A DNA stretch of 60,822 nucleotides from an uncultured Clostridia bacterium. Its GTDB lineage: Bacteria; Bacillota; Clostridia; Christensenellales; Aristaeellaceae. Numbering within the stretch: position 1 is the stretch's first letter; every line of letters starts with the position of its first letter. The DNA is taken from positions 1 through 60,822 of the forward strand of contig CAKTUS010000006.1 in assembly GCA_934621485.1 (NCBI GenBank), given 5' to 3'. The translations under genes and the position numbers were made by a program. The notes beneath the pieces were generated by a model. It saw only the letters and a program-made list of their open reading frames with translations. It ran no database searches and had not been told where the DNA came from. This document shows, in pieces, positions 26,741 through 36,259 of the stretch.

Positions 26741-27457
26741 TTATCCGAAATTGCTTACCGTAACCATCTTTAACACCTCGCCACTTGTAGCGGAAACATA
26801 CACGGCATACTTCTCTTTGCCGCTTTGGCTTATCGTAATGAGCCAGGCATACTGATCCGGGGTTCCATCCGTGCCCGGAAGCACTTGAAAAGAACAGTAA
26901 AATACCGGCGATTCAAGCGGCTCAGGAAGTGCCGACAGCGCAATTTCCGTTGCTTTTTCCTGACTGACCGGATAGTGAGACGGGGAAGCACAGGTTTGGG
27001 AAGAACCATACAGCCAGTTAAACAAAGCCTTGTCCTCCACCGTCCAGGCGCGCAACGGTCCTTTTTGCTCTTGCCACTGTTCCAGAAGCACAAGAGTCAG
27101 TTCCTTCTCCTCGTTGGTCAGAAAGCGCAGGATTGAACCGTCCTCGGGAGAAATCGTTACCTCCGCGCCCACGTCAAGCGTTTCATTGTTGTGGTCGACC
27201 ATGACAATCCATGCGTTCTCGCCGTTTTCAAGCTTTACCAAACGAGCCTTTACCTGATGAAAGTCAAAATCGGAGATTGGCCTTTGATAGTAACTGGCCA
27301 TTTTTTGCTTGGCAATGAGCACGGCGTCGTTTTGAGAAAGGCAGCCGTCTGTTGATTCGGCGGGGGCTACCGGCAAACTCCATTCGTTTGCTTCACTTTT
27401 TCCAAAAGAAGAAACAAGCAACAAAACAGCGAGCAAGGCGATCACTTTCTTTTTCAA
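26741..27457 (-). CDS. Secreted PepSY-like protein
   Basis: 238 residues. A signal peptide (LKKKVIALLAVLLLVSSFG) is followed by two similar regions, about 40-115 and 160-238, each with an N-terminal helix (SQNDAVLIAKQKM; SQEKATEIALSAL) and beta strands ending in a DGSIL or SGEVLKMV turn, as in PepSY domains, which often act as inhibitory or substrate-binding modules of exported proteins. TTG at 27457 is chosen because GGAGGT lies 8 nt upstream, while the upstream in-frame ATG would bury the signal peptide behind hydrophilic residues. No partner protease is adjacent. Confidence 0.7.
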   Translation of the reverse strand: MKKKVIALLAVLLLVSSFGKSEANEWSLPVAPAESTDGCLSQNDAVLIAKQKMASYYQRPISDFDFHQVKARLVKLENGENAWIVMVDHNNETLDVGAEVTISPEDGSILRFLTNEEKELTLVLLEQWQEQKGPLRAWTVEDKALFNWLYGSSQTCASPSHYPVSQEKATEIALSALPEPLESPVFYCSFQVLPGTDGTPDQYAWLITISQSGKEKYAVYVSATSGEVLKMVTVSNFG

Positions 27458-27617
27458 ACAAATCCACCTCCATTTTGGGGGAAAAGCTTTGTCATGAAAC
27501 AAACGAATCTTGATTCCTTTTTCTTCCTTTCTGCTTTCCAGGTCTGGTACGAAAAAACAGATGATGCGAGTGGGAAGTAGCGGCCGGCGGTTTCAGAAAC
27601 AGCGGCTTGGGAGAAAC

Positions 27618-27654
27618 AAACGGAGGGCCGCGCGCATTGCGCAGCCCTCCGTTT
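27618..27654. repeat. Palindrome resembling the repeat family's GGAGGGC hairpin
   Basis: AAACGGAGGGC (27618-27628) pairs with GCCCTCCGTTT (27644-27654) around a GCGC-rich loop. The 440 bp between 27457 and 27898 holds this and the next hairpin but no gene I can support. Confidence 0.6.
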
Positions 27655-27814
27655 CAGCCTGTCCAAGTACCCACTCCGGGGAGGTTGTCAGAGGGGCCGC
27701 GCCCCTGTGACTGGAATCGTGTCGCCTGGCTGACCTGCAAAGGTTCCCTTCATGGCGCGCAGCGCCCAGACGCGCGTTTCCGGCTTTGCCGAAGAACTTC
27801 CGTCATTTTTCCGC

Positions 27815-27845
27815 CCCAAAAGCTTGCGTCAGGCAAGCTTTTGGG
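27815..27845. terminator. Perfect 13-bp inverted repeat after the ABC exporter genes
   Basis: CCCAAAAGCTTGC (27815-27827) and GCAAGCTTTTGGG (27833-27845), loop GTCAG. TTTT sits inside the stem; probably the terminator for the minus-strand marR-ABC unit. A second hairpin, TGACGGC/GCCGTCA, is at 27862-27881. Confidence 0.6.
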
Positions 27846-27897
27846 ACAGCCCTCTTTTAACTGACGGCCTATCTGCCGTCACCGGCTTTCGGTTCCT

Positions 27898-29817
27898 TTA
27901 TTCCAGCTCAAAAGCGCCGGTATACAGGCGGTAGTAGGTGCCCTTTTGAGCAATCAGGGCGTTGTGGTCGCCTCGCTCAATAATGCGGCCATGGTCCAGA
28001 ACCATGATAGCGTCTGCATTGCGCACGGTGGACAGCCGGTGTGCAATGACAAACACGGTGCGGCCCTTCATCAGCGCGTCCATGCCCTTTTGCACAATGG
28101 CCTCGGTGCGGGTATCGATGGAGGAGGTAGCTTCGTCCAGAATCATCACGGGCGGGTTTTCCACGGCGGCGCGGGCAATGGAAATCAGCTGACGCTGACC
28201 CTGGCTCAGGCCGCTGCCGTCGCCGGTGAGCACGGTATCGTAGCCCTGAGGCAGCATGCGAATGAAGCTGTCGGCGCTAACCAGCTTGGCGGCCGCAATG
28301 CACTCCTCGTCTGTAGCGTCCGGGTTGCCAAAGCGCAGGTTTTCCATCACGGTGCCGGTAAACAGGTTCACATCCTGAAGCACCATGCCCAGGGAGTGAC
28401 GCAGGTCGTCCTTTTTGATTTTGTTAATGTTGATTCCGTCATAGCGGATTTTGCCGTCGGCAATATCGTAAAAGCGGGTGAGCAGGTTGGTGATAGTGGT
28501 TTTGCCTGCGCCCGTAGCGCCAACAAAGGCAATCTTCTGACCCGGCTTGGCGTACAGGGAAATGTTGTGCAGCACGATTTTTTCCGGCGTGTAGCCAAAG
28601 TCCACGTCATCCAAAACGATGTCGCCCTTCCACTCGGTATAGGTGAGGGTGCCGTCGCCATGGGGATGCTTCCAGGCCCACAGCCCGGTGCGGCGGTCGC
28701 TTTCCCGAAGCTGGCCGTCAGCGTCTCGCTGCGCGTTTACCAGCGTTACATATCCCTCGTCGGTTTCGCTGGGCTCGTCCATCAGCTTGAAAATGCGCTC
28801 TGCGCCGGCCAGGGCCATGATAACTGCGGACAGCTGCTGGCTCACCTGGGAGATAGGCATAACAAAGCTGCGGGACAAAGTCAGGAAGGAGGCGATCATG
28901 CCCAGGGTAACGCCGCCGCCCACGCCGGACAGGCTCACGTTGGTTATGCCGCTCAGGCTGAGGGCCGCGCCGATAATGGCCAGCAGCACATACAGCATGT
29001 GGCCCATGTTGTTGCTGATGGGCCCCAGAATATTGGCGAAGCGGTTGGCCTCCGTGGCGTTTTCGCACAGTTCCTCATTGCGCCGGTCAAACTCCTCCAC
29101 GGCCTTATCCTCATGGCAGAAAACCTTGACCACCTTCTGGCCGTTCATCATTTCCTCGATGTAGCCGTTGACGGAGGCCAGGGCCTGCTGCTGCTTGACA
29201 AAAAAGCGGCCGCTTTTGCCTGATACCCGCCCTGTAACCCACAAAATGAGGACGGTAAAAAGCACCACCGTCAGGGTGAGCCACAGGCTTTGGCTCAGCA
29301 TGGCGAAAAACACCGCCACAATGGAAACAACGGAGGCAAACACCTGAGGCAGCGCCTGGGCGATCATTTGCCGCAGCGTGTCGGTGTCGTTGGTGTAGTG
29401 GCTCATGATTTCGCCGTGACTATGGGTATCAAAGTAACGAATGGGCAGGGTTTGCATATGGGCGAACATGTCGTCCCGCACGTTCTTGAGAACGCCCTGG
29501 GCCACAACCACCATCAGCCGGTTGTACAAAAAGCCGCACAGCAGGCCCGTGCCGTAAATGCAGGCCATATAGGCCAGCTGGCGCAGCAGGCCGGAGAAGT
29601 CCGGCCGGGGCTGGCCGATCATGGGCGTGATGTACTCGTCAATCAGGGTTTTGATGAAGGTGGAGGCCAGTACGCTGGCGACGGAGTTGCCCAGAATACA
29701 CAAAAGCACAAACAGGAGCCGCAGCCGGTGACGGGCTACGTAGCTCATGAGCCGGGAGACGGTAGCTTTCAGGTTTTGCGGCTTTGCGCCGCCGCGCCCT
29801 TTGGGTCCGCGCATCAT
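27898..29817 (-). CDS. ABC exporter half-transporter, canonical ATP site
   Basis: 639 residues. Six-helix type IV exporter domain (about 20-330) fused to an ATPase: Walker A GATGAGKTT near 435, signature LSQGQRQL near 540, Walker B VMILDEATSSID with the catalytic glutamate. The overlap of its ATG with the TGA of the previous half (29814-29817) suggests coupled translation. With the partner it should form a heterodimeric pump similar in layout to LmrCD or BmrCD. Substrate unknown; control by the upstream MarR regulator suggests drug or toxic-compound efflux. Confidence 0.92.
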   Translation of the reverse strand: MMRGPKGRGGAKPQNLKATVSRLMSYVARHRLRLLFVLLCILGNSVASVLASTFIKTLIDEYITPMIGQPRPDFSGLLRQLAYMACIYGTGLLCGFLYNRLMVVVAQGVLKNVRDDMFAHMQTLPIRYFDTHSHGEIMSHYTNDTDTLRQMIAQALPQVFASVVSIVAVFFAMLSQSLWLTLTVVLFTVLILWVTGRVSGKSGRFFVKQQQALASVNGYIEEMMNGQKVVKVFCHEDKAVEEFDRRNEELCENATEANRFANILGPISNNMGHMLYVLLAIIGAALSLSGITNVSLSGVGGGVTLGMIASFLTLSRSFVMPISQVSQQLSAVIMALAGAERIFKLMDEPSETDEGYVTLVNAQRDADGQLRESDRRTGLWAWKHPHGDGTLTYTEWKGDIVLDDVDFGYTPEKIVLHNISLYAKPGQKIAFVGATGAGKTTITNLLTRFYDIADGKIRYDGININKIKKDDLRHSLGMVLQDVNLFTGTVMENLRFGNPDATDEECIAAAKLVSADSFIRMLPQGYDTVLTGDGSGLSQGQRQLISIARAAVENPPVMILDEATSSIDTRTEAIVQKGMDALMKGRTVFVIAHRLSTVRNADAIMVLDHGRIIERGDHNALIAQKGTYYRLYTGAFELE

Positions 29818-31562
29818 TGGGCATCGCTTCCTTTCATCTGGGATTCGTAAACCTCGCGGTAAATGTCGCTGGTTTGCAGCAGCTGGTCGTGGGTGCCGAT
29901 TGCCGCAATGCGGCCGCCATCCAGCACCACAATCTGGTCGGCCTCCATTACGCTGCCTACCCGCTGGGCAATGATGATTTTGGTCATTTCGCCCAGTTCA
30001 TCCCGCAGGGCCTTGCGGATCAGGGCGTCGATAGCGGTGTCCACGGCGCTGGTGGAGTCATCCAGCACGAGCACCTTTGGTTTTTTCAGCAGGGCGCGGG
30101 CAATGCACAGGCGCTGCTTCTGGCCGCCGGACACGTTGGTTCCGCCCTGCTCGATGCGGGTGTCGTATTTGTCCGGAAAGCTTTGAATGAAGCTGTCCGC
30201 CTGAGCCAGCTGACAGGCGTGCTGAAGCTCCTGGTCGGTAGCGCGCTCGTTACCCCAACGCAGGTTTTCCTTGATGGTGCCGCTGAACAGCTCGTTCTTT
30301 TGAAGCACGAAGGCTACGGCGTTGCGCAGGCTGTTCAGGTCATAACGGCGCACATCCACACCGCCTACGGACACGCTGCCCTCGGTTACGTCGTATAAAC
30401 GGGGAATCAGCTGCACCAGGCTGGACTTGCTGGAGCCCGTGCCGCCCAGAATGCCGATGGTCTGTCCGCTTTCAATGCGCAGGTTCACGTGGTCCAGCAC
30501 CGGCTTTTCGGAACGGCTGTTGTAGCGGAATACCACGTTGCGGAAATCAATGGAGCCGTCCTTCACTTCGGTAACGGCGTTTTCGGGGGTTACGATATCG
30601 CTGCTTTCATCCAGCACCTCTGCAATGCGTTCGGCGGAGGCGCGGGAGATTACAATCATCACAAACACCATGCTCAGCATCATCAGGCTGGAAAGAATCT
30701 GCATGGTGTAGGTAAACAGGCTGGTTAACTCGCCGGTGGACAGGCCCAGGGCCGCATCGCCGCCGCAGGCCACCACCGCTTTGGCCCCAAACCAGGAAAG
30801 CAGCAGCATGCAGCCGTACACGCAAAACTGCATCAGGGGCATGTTGAAGGCCAGAATTTTTTCCGCCTTGCTGAAGTCCTGATAGATTTGGGTGGAAATC
30901 TGATCGAACTTGTCGATCTCGTGGCCCTCCTGCACGAAAGCCTTCACTACGCGAATCCCGCTCAGGTTTTCCTGCACCACATTGTTGAGCCTGTCATAGC
31001 GCTTGAATACGCGCTCAAAAATAGGATGGGCATGGGAGGCCACCAGGTATAGGCCCACGCCCAGCACGGGAATAAAGAAGGCGAAAATCAGCGACAGCTT
31101 GGCGTCGATAGAGATGGCCGCCACCAGCGAAAAAAGCAGCATAAAAGGCGAACGTACCGCCGTGCGAATCACCATCTGGTAGGCGTTTTGCACATTGCTC
31201 ACGTCGGTGGTCAGCCGGGTAACCAGACCGCCGGTGGAAAAGCGGTCGATATTGGCAAAGGAAAACTGCTGAATGTGGCGGTACATATCTCCGCGCAGGT
31301 TTTTGGCAAAGCCGGCCGAGGCGGCCGCCGCATAGTGGCCGGACAGGATGCCGAACAGCAGGGAAGCCATGGCCGACAAAAGCAGCAGCAGCCCCGCTTT
31401 CCAGATGTAGGGCATGTTGCCCTGGGAGATGCCCCGGTCGATCAGGTTGGCCATAATCAGCGGAATCACACATTCCATGACCACTTCCAGCGATACGTAC
31501 ACCGGCGCCTTGATAGACGGCGCTTTGTACTGGCGGATGCTTTGCATCAGTTTTCGAATCAT
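29814..31562 (-). CDS. ABC exporter half-transporter, degenerate ATP site
   Basis: 582 residues, six-helix domain plus ATPase. The Walker A reads GGTGSSKSS, with Ser in place of the last Gly before Lys, and Walker B reads VLVLDDSTSAVD, Asp replacing the catalytic Glu; its signature VSGGQKQR is intact. Such asymmetry is typical of the non-hydrolysing member of heterodimeric exporters. The ATG at 31562 is preferred over an upstream start because GGAGTGAGGAG precedes it and MIRKLMQSI begins the domain normally. It starts 10 bp after marR. Confidence 0.92.
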   Translation of the reverse strand: MIRKLMQSIRQYKAPSIKAPVYVSLEVVMECVIPLIMANLIDRGISQGNMPYIWKAGLLLLLSAMASLLFGILSGHYAAAASAGFAKNLRGDMYRHIQQFSFANIDRFSTGGLVTRLTTDVSNVQNAYQMVIRTAVRSPFMLLFSLVAAISIDAKLSLIFAFFIPVLGVGLYLVASHAHPIFERVFKRYDRLNNVVQENLSGIRVVKAFVQEGHEIDKFDQISTQIYQDFSKAEKILAFNMPLMQFCVYGCMLLLSWFGAKAVVACGGDAALGLSTGELTSLFTYTMQILSSLMMLSMVFVMIVISRASAERIAEVLDESSDIVTPENAVTEVKDGSIDFRNVVFRYNSRSEKPVLDHVNLRIESGQTIGILGGTGSSKSSLVQLIPRLYDVTEGSVSVGGVDVRRYDLNSLRNAVAFVLQKNELFSGTIKENLRWGNERATDQELQHACQLAQADSFIQSFPDKYDTRIEQGGTNVSGGQKQRLCIARALLKKPKVLVLDDSTSAVDTAIDALIRKALRDELGEMTKIIIAQRVGSVMEADQIVVLDGGRIAAIGTHDQLLQTSDIYREVYESQMKGSDAQ

Positions 31563-31572
31563 ACGGTACTCC

Positions 31573-32007
31573 TCACTCCTCAATGTTTTGGCGAATCCTG
31601 TCCAGAAAGGCAAAAAGCTGCTGCTGCTCCTGGACGGTAAAGCCTTTTAGCAGCCGGGCGTCCATGGCCTGGCCGCGTTCGTGCATGGTTTGGTCCAGTC
31701 GGCGCGATTTTTCGGTCAGCGTCAGCTTTTTCAGCCGGGCGTCGTGGGCCACGCTTTCGCGGCGAATGAGGCCGTTATGCTCCATCAGCGCCAGAACCCG
31801 CGAGGCGGTGGAACGGGTGATGCCGAACTCCTCCTCCAGATCCTTCTGGTAGATGTCCTGCTCCTGATGCTCGCTGAGAAAGCGCAGGATGCGCCCGTTG
31901 TTGCCGTTGACAACAATTTCTTCATCGGGCCCGTTTTCCCGGTGCAGCTGCCGCATGATGAGGTTGTCCAGCCGGCGGATTTCTTTGCCCAGTTTGCGGT
32001 TTTGCAT
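31573..32007 (-). CDS. MarR-family transcriptional regulator
   Basis: 144 residues, all-alpha dimer ends with a winged helix: recognition region around FGITRSTASRVLALMEHNGLIRRE, then wing residues HDARLKKLTLTEKS. MarR proteins repress nearby efflux genes and release DNA on ligand binding. The ATG at 32007 follows AAGGAAGG. First gene of marR-ABC-ABC; its own promoter overlaps a palindrome, so autoregulation is likely. Confidence 0.93.
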   Translation of the reverse strand: MQNRKLGKEIRRLDNLIMRQLHRENGPDEEIVVNGNNGRILRFLSEHQEQDIYQKDLEEEFGITRSTASRVLALMEHNGLIRRESVAHDARLKKLTLTEKSRRLDQTMHERGQAMDARLLKGFTVQEQQQLFAFLDRIRQNIEE

Positions 32008-32036
32008 TTCATCCTTCCTTTTTCAAAAGTTCTATC

Positions 32037-32086
32037 TACAACTGTTGTACATCAAACAGTATAGGACGATTTTTTCCCTCTGTCAA
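32037..32086 (-). promoter_or_regulatory. marR promoter with overlapping palindromic operator
   Basis: Minus-strand TTGACA (32081-32086), 17-nt spacer, TATACT (32058-32063). Around the expected start point lies TACAACTGTTGTA (32037-32049), a 6-1-6 palindrome and the likely MarR site. Confidence 0.82.
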
Positions 32087-32117
32087 CAGGAGAAAAAAAG
32101 AGTTTTTGTAAAAAGCT

Positions 32118-32993
32118 TTACAGCAAACGCGCTAACGCCTCGGGCAGCGGGCTTTCCCGTTCCAGCCATTTTTGGGTGACAGGGTGGCGCAGTTTCACAT
32201 AGGCGCTGTGCAGCGCAAAGCGTTGGGGCAGGCAATCCAGCTCGGTTCCGTACAGAAAATCACCGGCTATGGGGCACCCAAGGGCCTGCATGTGCACGCG
32301 AATTTGATGGGTGCGGCCCGTATCCAGCCGCAAGCGCAAAAGGCTGCGGCCGTTTCCAGTTGCTACCATCCGGTAAAAGGTGCGGGCAGGCTTGCCGTCC
32401 GGGCGTACCTGACGGCGCACGCTGGCTTCGTCCACCTTGCCGATTGGCAAATCCACCACGCCCTCAGCCTCGGGCGGGCGCCCCTCCACCACCGCCAGAT
32501 ACTCCCGAACAAAAGCGTCGGTATGCAGCAGCTGCTGCAAAAGATGCTGCGCATGGGCGTTTTTGGCCGCCAGCATCAGCCCGCTGGTGCCCTTGTCCAG
32601 CCTGTTTACCGGGCGATATACAAAGCCTTCCGGGCAGCCCAGATAGTGGTAAACGGCATTTTCCAGCGTAGGGGCCTGCTGGCGGCAGCTGGAGGCGCTG
32701 GGCAGGGGAGCGGGCTTATCCACCATGAGCAGGTTTTCGTCCTCATAGGCAACGGTCAGGGGCAAAAGCATATCCTCGGGCTGTGTGTTTGCAGGCTCCG
32801 GCACAAACAGGCACAGGGTTTGCCCGGCTCGCACGGGGCGGTCGGCCATAACGCTTTCCCCGTCCAGGGTAACGCTGCCCTCAAATTTGGCGCGCTTAAA
32901 CTGGCCGTTGGATAAACGCAGTCCCTGCAAAACGGCCTGCCGGACCAGCTTTCCATCAAAGGCCGGAGGAATAACAAAACGATAGGTGGGCAT
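32118..32993 (-). CDS. RluA-family pseudouridine synthase
   Basis: 291 residues. An S4-like RNA-binding N terminus (about 15-75) precedes the catalytic domain, whose motif reads NRLDKGTSGL with the catalytic Asp, normally HRLD; the change of His to Asn is mild. Later RTHQIRVHM is conserved. Converts uridines in rRNA or tRNA to pseudouridine; the target position cannot be set from sequence. The ATG at 32993 follows AAAGGAGGA, 16 bp after gatB, so it is the last gene of the secG-gat run. Confidence 0.92.
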   Translation of the reverse strand: MPTYRFVIPPAFDGKLVRQAVLQGLRLSNGQFKRAKFEGSVTLDGESVMADRPVRAGQTLCLFVPEPANTQPEDMLLPLTVAYEDENLLMVDKPAPLPSASSCRQQAPTLENAVYHYLGCPEGFVYRPVNRLDKGTSGLMLAAKNAHAQHLLQQLLHTDAFVREYLAVVEGRPPEAEGVVDLPIGKVDEASVRRQVRPDGKPARTFYRMVATGNGRSLLRLRLDTGRTHQIRVHMQALGCPIAGDFLYGTELDCLPQRFALHSAYVKLRHPVTQKWLERESPLPEALARLL

Positions 32994-33009
32994 CCGGTGT
33001 CCTCCTTTA

Positions 33010-34458
33010 TCAGCCGTTCAGCGCCTTTTCGAGCAGGGCGGCCAGCTTTTCCGGGTCGGCCCGTCCCCGGCTCAGGGCCATTCCCTTGCCGATGAGCGCC
33101 TGCAGCACGGCGGTTTTGCCGCCGCGGTAGGCTTGAACCAGCGCAGACTGCTGAGCAATTACCTTGTGCGCCAGGCTTTGCAGGGCGGTTTCATCCGTGA
33201 GCAAAAACAGGTCGTGCTCCCGGGCATAGGTCTCCGGGTCGCAGTCTGCGTCAAACAGGGAGGCCAACACCTTTTTGCCGGCGGTGCTGCTTAGCCGGCC
33301 CGCCTCCATCAAATTGCTCAGGGCAGCCAAATGCTCGGGCAAAATGGGCAGGCAGCCTGCCCCCCTGTCGCCGGCGCGCCCGGCGTCCCGCAGCGCAATC
33401 TGAGCGAAACATTCTCCCAGAATCAGGTTGGCCAGGGCTTTGGGGCTTTGGGCCAGGGCGGCCGCCTGCTGGTAAATGTCCGCCAGCCAACGCTCCGCCG
33501 CCAGCTGATCCGCCGCATAAGCGCTCAGACCAAATCGCTGCTGGAACAGGCGGCTGCGCTCGTCCGGCAATGGCGGCAAAGCAGCGGAAAGGGCGGCGAT
33601 TTCTTCTTCCGTTACCAGCACATCCCGCAGGTCCGGCTCGGGAAAATAGCGGTAGTCGGCGCTGTTTTCCTTGCGGCGCATGCTGTAGGTTTGGCCGGTT
33701 TTCTGGTCGTAGCGGCGGGTTTCCTGGCACACGTTTTGTCCCGCGTCCAGCAGCGCCGCCTGCCGCAGCGCCTCGGCGCAGATGGCCTTTTCCACGCTCT
33801 GAAAGCTATTCAGATTTTTCATTTCCGTGCGCACCCCCAGGGGCGCGCCGGGCTTGTGCAGGCTCAGGTTCACATCGCAGCGCAGGCTGCCTTCGTTCAT
33901 GCGGCAGTCGCTGACGCCGGCGGCTACCAGAATGGAGCGCAGCTTTTTCAGATACGCAACCGCCTCCTGGGCGGCGCCGATATCCGGTTCGGTGACGATT
34001 TCAATGAGAGGTACGCCGCAGCGGTTCATGTCCAGCAGGGTTTCGCCGCCAGGCTGATGCGTCAGTTTGCCCGCGTCCTCCTCGATGTGGATGCGGGTAA
34101 TGCCGATTCGCTTTTGACCGGCAGGGGTTACAATTTCCACGCCGCCGCCCAGGCATAGGGGGTGGTAAAACTGGGTGATCTGATAGGCTTTTGGCAAGTC
34201 CGGATAAAAATAGTTTTTGCGGTCAAAGCGGCTGACGGGCTGAATGGAGCAGCCCAGAGCCAGTCCGGCAGTCACGGCCAGCCGGCGGGTTTGGTCGCCA
34301 AGCACGGGCAGGGCCCCCGGCAGCCCCATGCACACCGGGCACACATGGGCGTTGGGCTCCGCGCCATACACGTTGGCGCAGGCGCAAAACGCCTTGGTGC
34401 GGGTTTTCAGCTCCACATGGGTTTCCAGCCCGATCACCATTTCGTAGTCGCTCAGCAT
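33010..34458 (-). CDS. gatB: Asp/Glu-tRNA amidotransferase subunit B
   Basis: 482 residues. With GatA and GatC amidates Glu-tRNA-Gln or Asp-tRNA-Asn. Signature stretches: VIGLETHVELKT at the N terminus, NRCGVPLIEIVTEPD, RCDVNLSLH, and a C-terminal Yqey-like tail. The ATG at 34458 sits 7 nt after AGGAGG; the upstream GTG is too close to it. Overlaps gatA by 7 bp. Confidence 0.97.
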   Translation of the reverse strand: MLSDYEMVIGLETHVELKTRTKAFCACANVYGAEPNAHVCPVCMGLPGALPVLGDQTRRLAVTAGLALGCSIQPVSRFDRKNYFYPDLPKAYQITQFYHPLCLGGGVEIVTPAGQKRIGITRIHIEEDAGKLTHQPGGETLLDMNRCGVPLIEIVTEPDIGAAQEAVAYLKKLRSILVAAGVSDCRMNEGSLRCDVNLSLHKPGAPLGVRTEMKNLNSFQSVEKAICAEALRQAALLDAGQNVCQETRRYDQKTGQTYSMRRKENSADYRYFPEPDLRDVLVTEEEIAALSAALPPLPDERSRLFQQRFGLSAYAADQLAAERWLADIYQQAAALAQSPKALANLILGECFAQIALRDAGRAGDRGAGCLPILPEHLAALSNLMEAGRLSSTAGKKVLASLFDADCDPETYAREHDLFLLTDETALQSLAHKVIAQQSALVQAYRGGKTAVLQALIGKGMALSRGRADPEKLAALLEKALNG

Positions 34459-35894
34459 CCGCACACCTCCTGACAGCGCTGGGCCAGGCTCAGCAGCCTG
34501 GGCAGGGACAAACGGCCGCCCGTCAATTGCAGGCCGATGGGTAAACCGCCGGCACTGCGCCCGCAGGGAATGGAAAGGGCAGGCAGGCCCGCCAGACTGG
34601 CAGGCACGGTATACAGGTCGCCCAGGTACATTTGCACCGGGTCTGCGATTTTTTCGTCCAGCAGATAGGCCGGGGTGGGCGCAGTGGGGGAAAGCAGAGC
34701 GTCGCAGCCGGAAAGCGCCGCCTCCATCTGCCGCCTCAGCTGCTGCTGTACCTGAACGGCCTTCAGGTAATACTGCTGCTGATAACCGCTGGACAGCACA
34801 AAGGTTCCCAGCAGAATCCGGCGCTGCACTTCAGGACCAAAGCCCTCCTGACGGCTTTGCCGGTATAGCTCCTCCGGCGTGGCGGCTCCCCCGGCCCGGT
34901 GACCGTAGCGCACGCCGTCATACCGGGCCAGATTGCTGGAAGCCTCGGCGCTGGACAGCACATAGTAGGCGCTGAGCGCATGACGCAACAGGGGAATGGA
35001 AACCTGGACAACGCGCGCGCCACGGGCGGCGAGGTTTTGGACCGCCCGTTCCACCGCCAGGCGCACGTCCGGGTCCGGCTGGGGCTGAAAACACTCCTGC
35101 GGCAAGGCCAGGGTGACGCCGGACAGGTCTATGGGAGGAAGAGGCCAGCAGGGCTGAGCCAGGGCAGGGTCTGCGGTCATGTCGCGAGGGTCCGGGCCGG
35201 CCAGCACATTCATCAACAGCGCGGCGTCCTGGATGGTGCGGGCAATGGGCCCCACCTGATCCAACGAACTGGCAAAGGCTATCAGACCGTAACGGCTGAC
35301 GGCGCCATAAGCAGGCTTTACGCCTACCACGCCGCAGAATGAGGCCGGCTGGCGCACACTGCCGCCTGTGTCGCTGCCCAGGGCCAGCGGAGTCATGCCG
35401 CTGGCCACAGCAGCCGCCGCGCCGCCGGAGGAACCGCCGGGCGTGCGGCGCAGGTCCCATGGATTGCGAGTGGGGCCGAAACAGCTGGTTTCCGTGCTTC
35501 CGCCCATGGCAAATTCATCCATGTTCAGCCTGCCCAGAATCGGCAGCCCCGCCTGATGCAGCCGGGTGATTACCGTAGCGTCGTAGGGCGATACAAAATC
35601 CTGCAGCATACGGCTGGCGCAGGTGCACAGACGGCCCTTCATGACCAGGTTATCCTTTACCGCGACAGGGATGCCGTCCAGCGGGGAAAGAGGCGCGCCG
35701 GACGCGCGCCGCCGGTCGCTTTGAGCGGCGGCAGCCAGCGCCTGCTCTTCAAACACCTCCAAAAAGGCGTGAATGTCTCCATCCCGTTTGCGAATGGTTT
35801 GCAGGCAGGTGCGTGTGATGGCTACAGAGGTGGTTCGGCCGCTTTCCAGTAGCCGAGAGAGCTGCAAGGCGCTTTGAGAACACAGAGCAGGCAT
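34452..35894 (-). CDS. gatA: Asp/Glu-tRNA amidotransferase subunit A
   Basis: 480 residues of the amidase-signature family; the glutaminase half of GatCAB. Catalytic Lys in IPVAVKDN, the GGSSGG loop and the GSDTGGSVRQPASFCG segment with the catalytic Ser pair are all present. The ATG at 35894 follows AAAGGAG, 15 bp after gatC. The adjacent asnA at 46665 suggests asparagine can also be made directly. Confidence 0.97.
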   Translation of the reverse strand: MPALCSQSALQLSRLLESGRTTSVAITRTCLQTIRKRDGDIHAFLEVFEEQALAAAAQSDRRRASGAPLSPLDGIPVAVKDNLVMKGRLCTCASRMLQDFVSPYDATVITRLHQAGLPILGRLNMDEFAMGGSTETSCFGPTRNPWDLRRTPGGSSGGAAAAVASGMTPLALGSDTGGSVRQPASFCGVVGVKPAYGAVSRYGLIAFASSLDQVGPIARTIQDAALLMNVLAGPDPRDMTADPALAQPCWPLPPIDLSGVTLALPQECFQPQPDPDVRLAVERAVQNLAARGARVVQVSIPLLRHALSAYYVLSSAEASSNLARYDGVRYGHRAGGAATPEELYRQSRQEGFGPEVQRRILLGTFVLSSGYQQQYYLKAVQVQQQLRRQMEAALSGCDALLSPTAPTPAYLLDEKIADPVQMYLGDLYTVPASLAGLPALSIPCGRSAGGLPIGLQLTGGRLSLPRLLSLAQRCQEVCGC

Positions 35895-35909
35895 GCCATT
35901 TCTCCTTTC

Positions 35910-36182
35910 TCAGCCGTCGTCCCGGTTGAATGTAGCGGGCACGGCTATTCTGCGGCCGTTGCGGCTTTTGGCGTTTTGCAGCGCCGCCTCCACGGTCAAC
36001 CCGGCCAGAGGCGTGTCGTCCCGGGTGAAAGAGGGAGAACGGGCTGTAAAAGCCGTTTGCTCACCCGCCACCCGGGAAAGGTCGCCGGCAAAAACAACCA
36101 TGGCCGCAAAATCTTCTTCCTTTACGGCGCCGGCATGCAGCATGGCCAGACGGGCCGTATCCTCCAGAAGCGTTTTTTTCAT
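35910..36182 (-). CDS. gatC: Probable amidotransferase subunit C, divergent
   Basis: 90 residues, the right size for GatC, which wraps GatA and GatB. It has the helix DTARLAMLHAGAVKEEDFA, then a loop with FTRDDTPLAGLTVEAALQNA, matching the R-x-D and ALxNAP-like end of GatC only loosely. Identification rests on position before gatA and length. ATG at 36182 with GGGAGG 11 nt upstream; a longer frame from 36260 overlaps the secG stop (TAATG) and would add 26 basic residues. Confidence 0.7.
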   Translation of the reverse strand: MKKTLLEDTARLAMLHAGAVKEEDFAAMVVFAGDLSRVAGEQTAFTARSPSFTRDDTPLAGLTVEAALQNAKSRNGRRIAVPATFNRDDG

Positions 36183-36259
36183 GAAAGCAGCAGCCTCCCG
36201 ATCAAAAAAGATACGAAAAAAACGGCCTTTTGCAAAGCCGCTTCTTTCTTTGACAGCCA

